In this document: one piece after another, positions 58,028-64,000 of the stretch
Layout: each line of letters begins with the position of its first letter
Position numbering within the stretch: position 1 is the stretch's first letter
Assembly: GCA_020718845.1 (NCBI GenBank)
Contig: DYRG01000003.1
Location: forward strand, 43,629-107,628
DNA length: 64,000 nt
Direction of reading: 5' to 3'
Source of the DNA: Thiomargarita sp.
Lineage (GTDB): Bacteria > Pseudomonadota > Gammaproteobacteria > Beggiatoales > Beggiatoaceae
Notes under the pieces: model-generated
The model's database searches: none
What the model was told of the DNA's origin: nothing
The model's input: the letters and a program-made list of their open reading frames with translations, nothing else
Program-made: the position numbers and the translations under genes

Positions 58028-58274
58028 ATTTTCTTCCACATTCAGCAAATTGTAAGTTTAAAGAAACATTTTTCCACAAATTCCTGTTTTGTGCAATTAG
58101 CGAATTTTTTATGGAAAATGAGAGAATGTTCAAATGCTAATGCACCTTCTAAACATTTCTCGATAATTTCATGCACAAATAACAAAGGTTGTTTTGAGAA
58201 TCAATGATACATTCTAATAACGATAACATAAGAATTTGAGCGTTAATTTCCAAAGACATATAATCAAAAAGAAA

Positions 58275-58306
58275 GCTGAATGCTAATAAAAATATCAACA
58301 TTCAGC
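58275..58306 (-). terminator. Intrinsic terminator after the MBL hydrolase gene
   Basis: On the minus strand GCTGAATG pairs with CATTCAGC and the stem extends inward by five more pairs (two wobbles). It is followed by TTTCTTTTT and begins 10 bases after the stop codon. Confidence 0.8.
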
Positions 58307-58315
58307 AAAAGGAAG

Positions 58316-59605
58316 TTATTGCTCTAAATCAAATGCCAAACCTGCTTCTGTATTAACAGGTTTCAATCTAACGGGTAATTTATTGGTACGTCCAACATAA
58401 ACACACGGAAGAGTTACAACGCCTTGCTCAAAAGTTGCACATACAGCAGTTGGAGGAACATTAGAAACTTGTGCATCTAACAAAGTAAAGCGAGTATTAT
58501 TGCTTTCAATCTTTAGTTTTGCATTATAAATAATGTTATCTACTTTTACGCATGGGATATTAAATCCTTGTGTAAAATCATCAACATACGCACATTGCGC
58601 AGTATCTTCTGATGTTCCTAAATCTGGTAAAGATTTGTCTTTGAAATATTTTTGAACCAAATCTAAATTCATTTTATGCACTGCACGATAGGGTTCAAAT
58701 AAACTTACCCAACTTTTTTGAAAGGAATCACCAATAATTTCTTCTAAAGAAGTTTGTAAGAAATTAGCGTCTTTTGAACGTTGAATCATTCGCGTAATGT
58801 AATTCACAGTTGCATCAATAAAGGTTTTCTTGTAACCACCATTACGAATAACGTCTGGATTACCATGATTTGGATAAATTTTCTCAACATCCATTGCTTT
58901 CAAACGTTGCAATTCTTTCAAATGCACGGGCAATTCTGGAATATGATCTGAAACCATGTAAGTTACAGTATCTTCTAATGCGTCGCCTGCTAATAAAATC
59001 TTATCTTTTGGAATATAAATCAAATTAGCATCTGGGCTATGAATATTAAATTGATGTAATTCAATTTTTAAATCTCCCACATACATATCCATTCGATTAT
59101 CAAATACCATATTTGGAGCAATCATTGGATTAATTGCGGGAAGACCCCATTCTTCGCCTGCTTCTAAAGCAGCCTGTTTTGCTTTCATAATTTCACGGGT
59201 TTTCTTTAAAGAAACAATATCCCGATCTTTATAAATTTCATTACCCGCAATATGATCTAAATGCCAATGACTTTGAACAATGGTGATATGTTTAATGCCC
59301 ATTATTTGCTCAAGATAATTTCTAATCCAGCGGGCGTGTTCAACCGAAAGAAACGTATCATAAATAATGGCTTTCTCGCCTTGATGAATAGCATAAGAAC
59401 CAATGCCTAATTTCAACGCTGAACCAAATAACCAATTATCGGGATCAGTGGGTTTGGTATTACGTCCATCATAAAAGAATGTTAAATAATCATTTAATTG
59501 AGTCACAACGATTTGTGGTGTAACACCACTTTCTATCGCCCAACTATTTGAAACTAGAAACCAACTTAATAGAAAAGTTAGTCCCGATTTATTTTTTTGA
59601 AACAT
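58316..59605 (-). CDS. Secreted metallo-beta-lactamase-fold hydrolase
   Basis: Exported MBL-fold enzyme of 429 residues. The signal peptide ends near VSNSWA, the zinc motif is SHWHLDHIAG (HxHxDH), and further ligands are in IHSPDANL, LAGDAL and YPNHGNPD. A C-terminal extension of about 120 residues has four cysteines in a VxxxCV.V-type repeat (QCAYVDDF, IPCVKVDN, VCATFEQG, LPCVYVG). The ATG at 59605 has AGGA 8 bases upstream. The substrate is not readable. Confidence 0.85.
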   Translation of the reverse strand: MFQKNKSGLTFLLSWFLVSNSWAIESGVTPQIVVTQLNDYLTFFYDGRNTKPTDPDNWLFGSALKLGIGSYAIHQGEKAIIYDTFLSVEHARWIRNYLEQIMGIKHITIVQSHWHLDHIAGNEIYKDRDIVSLKKTREIMKAKQAALEAGEEWGLPAINPMIAPNMVFDNRMDMYVGDLKIELHQFNIHSPDANLIYIPKDKILLAGDALEDTVTYMVSDHIPELPVHLKELQRLKAMDVEKIYPNHGNPDVIRNGGYKKTFIDATVNYITRMIQRSKDANFLQTSLEEIIGDSFQKSWVSLFEPYRAVHKMNLDLVQKYFKDKSLPDLGTSEDTAQCAYVDDFTQGFNIPCVKVDNIIYNAKLKIESNNTRFTLLDAQVSNVPPTAVCATFEQGVVTLPCVYVGRTNKLPVRLKPVNTEAGLAFDLEQ

Positions 59606-59650
59606 GGTATATTTCCTACGCAATTTATAAAGAGAAATCTTATCACAAAA

Positions 59651-61168
59651 TTACGCTGCTGTGGCATCCAATTTAAAAAACGCCATCATTTGTTGTAATT
59701 GTTTTGCTTGCTCATCTAAAGTTTGTGCACTTGCGGCGACTTCCTCTGATGCAGCGGCATTTTTTTGTGCAGCATTATCAATCCGTTCCATTGCAATTTC
59801 TATTTCTTTAATTGCCTCTGATTGTTCGATAGAAATGCAGGTAATTTCTTCAACAAAATCTGAAGTTTTATGAACACTAGGAATAATATGTTCTGAAAGC
59901 AAATTACCCGCTTTTTCTGAAATTCTAACACTATCTTGGGTTAATTGGTTAATATTTTCAGCCGCTAAATGACTGTTTTCAGAGAGTTTTCTCACTTCAA
60001 TGGCAACCACCGCAAAACCTTTTCCTTGTTCTCCCACCCTTGCGGCTTCAATTGCTGCATTTAAAGCTAAAATATTAGTTTTATAGGCAATAGTTTGAAT
60101 TAATTCAACTTTTTCAGCGATTTGTTGCATTGCTTCCATTGTATCCTTAACCGCTTGCCCGCCTTCTTCGGCTCGTTCTCTTGTTGTTATTGCTAATTCA
60201 TTAGATTTTTGAGAATTTTGAGCGGCTTGAGAAATAGAAGCACTCACTTCTTCTAATACACTGGTGGTTTCTTCAATATTAGCAGCTTGCTCTACGAAAT
60301 CTTGAGTTAATTCTAATGAAGTTGAACTCAATTGATTGCTTGTTTCTGCAATCTGTGAAGCAGAAGTTAAAACTTGTTCAACCACTTGTTTTAATTGATT
60401 CACCATTTGTTGCATTGCATTAAATAATAACCCTATTTCATCATGACGGGTTTCATTAATTTGAATATTAAGTTTTCCTTGACTTAAATTATTCATAACA
60501 TTGACTGCTTTTTGTAATGCAGATTTAATGGTTTTTGCCAAAGTAAAACTAAATGAAAAAACAACGACTATTGCAATACTCCATAAAGTAATCGAAAGGT
60601 AAAAAACTCTTTCATAATTTTGGTGTGCAATGACATAAAACTCTTTAGCTTCAGACACTTTATGTTTTTGCCAAATTGCAAATTGTTCAAATAATAAATC
60701 AAATTGTTTTTTCTCGGCTTCTATGACATTAATATACGCCGCCTCACGATAACCTTCTAATGCGTATTTTTTTGTATAATTAACAAGGCTTGCGTAGTGT
60801 TTCCAACTTTCAAATAGATTGCTATGCATCTGTTTTTCTTCAGGATCAGAGGAAATATGATATTTGATAATTGACTCATTGAAATACTCATTGAGTTGAT
60901 GAATACTTGCGTCTATTCTATTATTAATTTCTAATTGATTTTGATGATTAGGTGTCATCACAATATAAAGTGATAATTCGCGTAACTTGGCAATTGGTAG
61001 AGCAATATCAGAATTCATTTCCTCAAGAACTGCTGCATCATTATAAATTTCACCAACTTGTTGAAACGTTGCATTCAAATTATAAAGACTATAAATACCA
61101 CTTAAAATCAAAGTAGCTGTAGAAAAAATTGATAACAAAAATAATTTATTAGAAATGCTGAGAGACAT
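59651..61168 (-). CDS. Methyl-accepting chemotaxis protein
   Basis: Transmembrane chemoreceptor of 505 residues: TM1 (about 9-30), a four-helix-bundle-like periplasmic domain (about 31-188), TM2 (about 190-212), HAMP and a cytoplasmic signalling coiled coil with the conserved hairpin tip [30 protein letters not shown]. It carries Q/E pairs suited to methylation. The gene for a solute-binding protein ends 18 bases upstream on the same strand, and a secreted hydrolase gene follows, so the binding protein might present its ligand to this receptor; that is inference. Confidence 0.93.
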   Translation of the reverse strand: MSLSISNKLFLLSIFSTATLILSGIYSLYNLNATFQQVGEIYNDAAVLEEMNSDIALPIAKLRELSLYIVMTPNHQNQLEINNRIDASIHQLNEYFNESIIKYHISSDPEEKQMHSNLFESWKHYASLVNYTKKYALEGYREAAYINVIEAEKKQFDLLFEQFAIWQKHKVSEAKEFYVIAHQNYERVFYLSITLWSIAIVVVFSFSFTLAKTIKSALQKAVNVMNNLSQGKLNIQINETRHDEIGLLFNAMQQMVNQLKQVVEQVLTSASQIAETSNQLSSTSLELTQDFVEQAANIEETTSVLEEVSASISQAAQNSQKSNELAITTRERAEEGGQAVKDTMEAMQQIAEKVELIQTIAYKTNILALNAAIEAARVGEQGKGFAVVAIEVRKLSENSHLAAENINQLTQDSVRISEKAGNLLSEHIIPSVHKTSDFVEEITCISIEQSEAIKEIEIAMERIDNAAQKNAAASEEVAASAQTLDEQAKQLQQMMAFFKLDATAA

Positions 61169-61186
61169 AAAGAAAAATCCAAATTA

Positions 61187-62860
61187 TTAGAAATGTTTTT
61201 TTATCATTTGTACAGGTTTCTTCAATGCGTTTGGATAAGGTTCTTTACGCAAAGAAGCATGACGATTGCTCAATTCAATTTCCCACAACGGCAAAACCGC
61301 TTGTTGGTAAGGAATAAAAACAACTTCTTTATTCACTGCAAAAATTTTACGAGGCGTGGGTAGAAATAACATATACGCATTTTCAGAAGCGTGTCGCATA
61401 ACATTATAAACGATTTCAACAAAAGCGGGTTCGTCGGTATTTGTTCTAAACAATTCTTCTAAATAATCATCCATTATTTTATCCGTTGGTAAGGTGCTCC
61501 AATAATTATGCGTTCTTAACACCATAAACACCGACCAAGGATGCAATAAAAACCAACCATCATTTCCCCAACTTAACAAATCCCATGCTTGAGTATTTTT
61601 TCCAATATTGGTATTTAAAAGTTGATCAAAAATTTCTTTCTGATTTTTAAGGATTGTAACCTCTAATTTTACGCCCACTTTGTTTAATTGATATTCAATC
61701 CCTTTCCATAACGATAAAAAACGCTCTTGGGTTAAAATTTTCAGAACTAAACCATTTAAAATCTTTTTAAGGCGTTCTTGTTGTTCTGGTTGATAAGGAC
61801 TATTTTCTTCTGAAAAGAGTGCTAATTTGCTCAAATTTTCTTTGACTCCTATAAAAGATGGTGCGGCTAAGGCTGGAACTAAATCTCCTTCATCTTCATA
61901 GATAAAGCGCAATAAGTTAACTTGATGAAGTGCTTGATTTAATGCAACTCGAACTTCTTTATCTAATAAACGAGGATTTCCTGTTCGCATATTTAGATGA
62001 ATCATATAGGTTTCGGTCGATGGATAAATAAGCAATTTTGCATACGGTGATAAAATAGTTTCAATTTTATAATTAAAATTCAATGGTACAATATCCAATT
62101 GATTTTCCTCATAAAAAACCATATTTCGTGCTTGTTCTTCGGATAATTCTGTATAAATTGTAACACGTTCAATTTTAGGATATTTTTTATTCCAATACAA
62201 AGGATTTGCAACTAATTCTAATTTTGGAGTTTGACGATCCCCTTCCACATAACCATCTACTAAAATATAAGGACCTAAACCATGCAATCCAGCGGCAGCT
62301 AAATTAGGTGGTGTAGGCTTTCCATTCCAACCATATTCTAATAAATATTCTTGCGTATAAAATTGAATCCATACCACATCATTCATGAAAGCCCCATATT
62401 TCTCTTTCAAATGAAAACGAATGGTGTGATCATCTATTTTAGAAACTCGATCATAAACCTCATGTATTTTACTATATACTGGAGGTTTTCTTTTAAAAAA
62501 TTTCATGTTAGAAATAATTGAATCTGCATTAAAAGGCGTACCATTTTGAAATACGACTCCTTCGCGTAATTTGAATTCATAAGTCGTATCATCAATTTGT
62601 TGGTGAGAAACCGCTAAATCATAATCCCAACCTTGCGCATTATTAGCGGGACGAGTTAGTGCACCATTAATTGAATGAGAAATGTATAAATAGGCTACAC
62701 TAGGGAGAAAAACTTTGAGGTGAGAACCACTTATCAAATCGGGTGAAAGGTGCTGATTAGCATCATCCAATCGAGGTTGCAATGGTTCGTGAAAAGAAAC
62801 CTGATTCGCATAGGAAGAGAATGTTGATCCCAATATTAAATACAAAATAATTTGTCGCAT
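61187..62860 (-). CDS. ABC transporter substrate-binding protein, family 5 (peptide/nickel type)
   Basis: Periplasmic binding protein of 557 residues of the SBP_bac_5 group. It has a signal peptide (to about residue 18), the usual region YEFKLREGVVFQNGTPFNADSI and a two-lobe layout. The ligands of this family are peptides, nickel chelates or other small solutes. No permease or ATPase gene is adjacent; instead a chemoreceptor follows, so sensing rather than uptake is possible. The ATG at 62860 is preferred to the TTG at 62872; no clear ribosome site is seen. Confidence 0.85.
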   Translation of the reverse strand: MRQIILYLILGSTFSSYANQVSFHEPLQPRLDDANQHLSPDLISGSHLKVFLPSVAYLYISHSINGALTRPANNAQGWDYDLAVSHQQIDDTTYEFKLREGVVFQNGTPFNADSIISNMKFFKRKPPVYSKIHEVYDRVSKIDDHTIRFHLKEKYGAFMNDVVWIQFYTQEYLLEYGWNGKPTPPNLAAAGLHGLGPYILVDGYVEGDRQTPKLELVANPLYWNKKYPKIERVTIYTELSEEQARNMVFYEENQLDIVPLNFNYKIETILSPYAKLLIYPSTETYMIHLNMRTGNPRLLDKEVRVALNQALHQVNLLRFIYEDEGDLVPALAAPSFIGVKENLSKLALFSEENSPYQPEQQERLKKILNGLVLKILTQERFLSLWKGIEYQLNKVGVKLEVTILKNQKEIFDQLLNTNIGKNTQAWDLLSWGNDGWFLLHPWSVFMVLRTHNYWSTLPTDKIMDDYLEELFRTNTDEPAFVEIVYNVMRHASENAYMLFLPTPRKIFAVNKEVVFIPYQQAVLPLWEIELSNRHASLRKEPYPNALKKPVQMIKKHF

Positions 62861-62927
62861 AAGATTTAACAAAAAGTCAAAAGTAAGTTATACTTGAAAC
62901 TTTCAATATTATTCTATAGGAGATGTT

Positions 62928-63911
62928 ATGTCAATTTATTCTAAGATTTTGCAAGGGATTGCATTTTATTTCTTAATGCAACCATTACAAGCAGCTACGG
63001 AAGTGCGTTTATCATTGGTTTCATGGGTTGGTTATGCGCCGTTATATATTGCCGATGCTCAAAAGCAATTTTCTCAGCATGGTGTTGATGTAAAAATAAC
63101 CAGTTTATCTGATAATGCTTTATTAGTAGATGCTTTAAAAAAAGGTACGGCAGATGCTGCAACTTTAACCTATGATCAAGTGATTACTGCCATCGCAGAC
63201 GGATTAGCCATTAAAGTTGTATTACCTATTGATTATTCAAATGGTGGCGATGCTATTGTTGCTCCAAAAACGATTACAGATATTGCAGCATTAAAAGATA
63301 AAAAAGTTGGGTTTAATTATTTAGCACCGCAAGATATTTTGCTCACTTATGCGTTGAAGAAAAATGGATTAACTCAAAAAGATATTACGCCCGATAATAT
63401 TCCTGCAGATAGCATTCAAGGTATGTTGGAAAGTGCTAAAATTGACGCAGGTGTAACTTATGAACCCAATGTTTCAACCATTGCTGGATTAGCGGGCGGA
63501 CAAAAATTTCATGTTATTTTTTCCTCAAAAGAAGCACCTGGTTTAATTACTGATGTCTTAGTTTTTGCTCAAGCATTTATTGATAAAAATCCCGAAGCTG
63601 TTAAAGGCATTCTTAAAGGATATTTAGATGGTTTAAAATTCTTAAAAGATAAACCCGATAATGCTCAAAAAATTATTGCTGCTGCCTTAGGTGTTCCCAA
63701 AGCAGAAGTTCCTGCACAATTAGCGACAGTTTATATCCCTAATTTAGAAGAAATGGATATGGTTTTTAAACCAAGTGAAGATATGCGTTCATTATTTACA
63801 AGTGGAAAGCTAATTGGAGAGTTATTATTGAGCAAACAAGCCGTTAAAACTATCCCCAAAACAGAAGATACTTTTGATGCAAGTTTTATTGCTAGCTTAG
63901 TGGGTCAATAG
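62928..63911 (+). CDS. ABC transporter substrate-binding protein (NMT1/THI5/SsuA/TauA-like)
   Basis: Periplasmic binding protein of 327 residues with a signal peptide ending in LQAATEV. The fold is of the NMT1/SsuA type: WVGYAPLYIADAQKQF, GTADAATLTYDQVI and DSIQGMLESAKIDAGVTYEP. Ligands in this group include sulfonates, taurine, nitrate and thiamine precursors; the sulfur-source option is attractive but not shown. AGGAGA lies 4 bases before the ATG. It is divergent from the family 5 binding protein. Transporter genes could lie past the window, though a terminator follows. Confidence 0.88.
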   Translation: MSIYSKILQGIAFYFLMQPLQAATEVRLSLVSWVGYAPLYIADAQKQFSQHGVDVKITSLSDNALLVDALKKGTADAATLTYDQVITAIADGLAIKVVLPIDYSNGGDAIVAPKTITDIAALKDKKVGFNYLAPQDILLTYALKKNGLTQKDITPDNIPADSIQGMLESAKIDAGVTYEPNVSTIAGLAGGQKFHVIFSSKEAPGLITDVLVFAQAFIDKNPEAVKGILKGYLDGLKFLKDKPDNAQKIIAAALGVPKAEVPAQLATVYIPNLEEMDMVFKPSEDMRSLFTSGKLIGELLLSKQAVKTIPKTEDTFDASFIASLVGQ

Positions 63912-63919
63912 CATTAAGC

Positions 63920-63945
63920 AAAGGGAAGAGATTTTCCCTTTTCTT
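63920..63945 (+). terminator. Intrinsic terminator after the NMT1-like binding protein gene
   Basis: AAAGGGAA and TTCCCTTT form a perfect 8-bp stem with a 6-base loop followed by TCTT, 8 bases after the stop codon. Confidence 0.75.
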
Positions 63946-64000
63946 CCAAAGAGCTTTTTAAATCCAAAATCTGTAAATGGACTAATATATTTGTCTTTAA

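Overview
The window is about 64 kb of an AT-rich, densely coded gammaproteobacterial chromosome. Housekeeping genes (rlmJ, scpA, kup, btuB, valS, hrcA, ispB, ahcY, hemB, ybeD) are mixed with accessory genes. A NifL/NifA pair, Rnf-type subunits, bacteriohemerythrin, a Cache-type hybrid kinase, a chemoreceptor and several small toxin-antitoxin-like modules would suit a microaerophilic, nitrogen-fixing sulfur bacterium of the Beggiatoaceae/Thiotrichales type. That placement is an inference from gene content and base composition; no rRNA is present. TGA is used as a normal stop, so the code is standard. There is no prophage, insertion sequence or CRISPR array.

Layout. 1-9.2 kb: a GT39 glycosyltransferase cut by the window edge, a secreted dienelactone hydrolase, rlmJ, an RND-type membrane fusion protein without its pump, and a 1667-residue hybrid histidine kinase. 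9.2-18.5 kb: a secreted orphan divergent from an XRE regulator, a kinase-like/phosphoesterase fusion, scpA, a ricin-type lectin lipoprotein, bacteriohemerythrin, a PIN toxin-antitoxin pair, a PD-(D/E)XK nuclease directly ahead of an isolated rnfD-rnfG pair, and a TlpA-like thioredoxin. 18.5-30 kb (minus strand): valS, two M16 peptidases, a membrane coiled-coil protein, a secreted tandem pYEATS-like protein, a DUF302 protein, a cobalamin riboswitch with btuB, and kup. 30-38.5 kb (minus strand): a RelE/ParE module, an S24-like protein coupled to hrcA, an APC permease, a split SPFH gene with an NAD-kinase-like gene, tRNA-Pro(CGG), ispB, and an SAH riboswitch with ahcY.

38.5-46.6 kb (plus strand): nifL, nifA interrupted by one in-frame TGA, a small unknown gene, an MTA/SAH deaminase and two GT2 glycosyltransferases. 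46.6-53 kb (minus strand): a beta-helix protein, a large secreted glycosidase and a GT4 enzyme, which with the GT2 genes look like a surface-polysaccharide locus. 53-64 kb: ybeD, a DEDDh exonuclease overlapping an AAA ATPase, hemB, a CdiI-like immunity gene, an NDUFA9-like gene, an MBL hydrolase, a chemoreceptor, an oligopeptide-type binding protein and an NMT1/SsuA-type binding protein.

Points that stand out are: (i) nifA interrupted at a tryptophan position just before Walker A, behind a promoter with a TGT-N10-ACA site and a sigma-54-like element; (ii) two riboswitches that match their genes; (iii) the SPFH gene broken into two frames; (iv) an S24-like protein whose catalytic lysine position is arginine; (v) a kinase-like/phosphoesterase fusion; (vi) an exonuclease-ATPase couple; and (vii) an M16/coiled-coil/pYEATS envelope operon. 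All family calls were made by eye from motifs; no database search was run.
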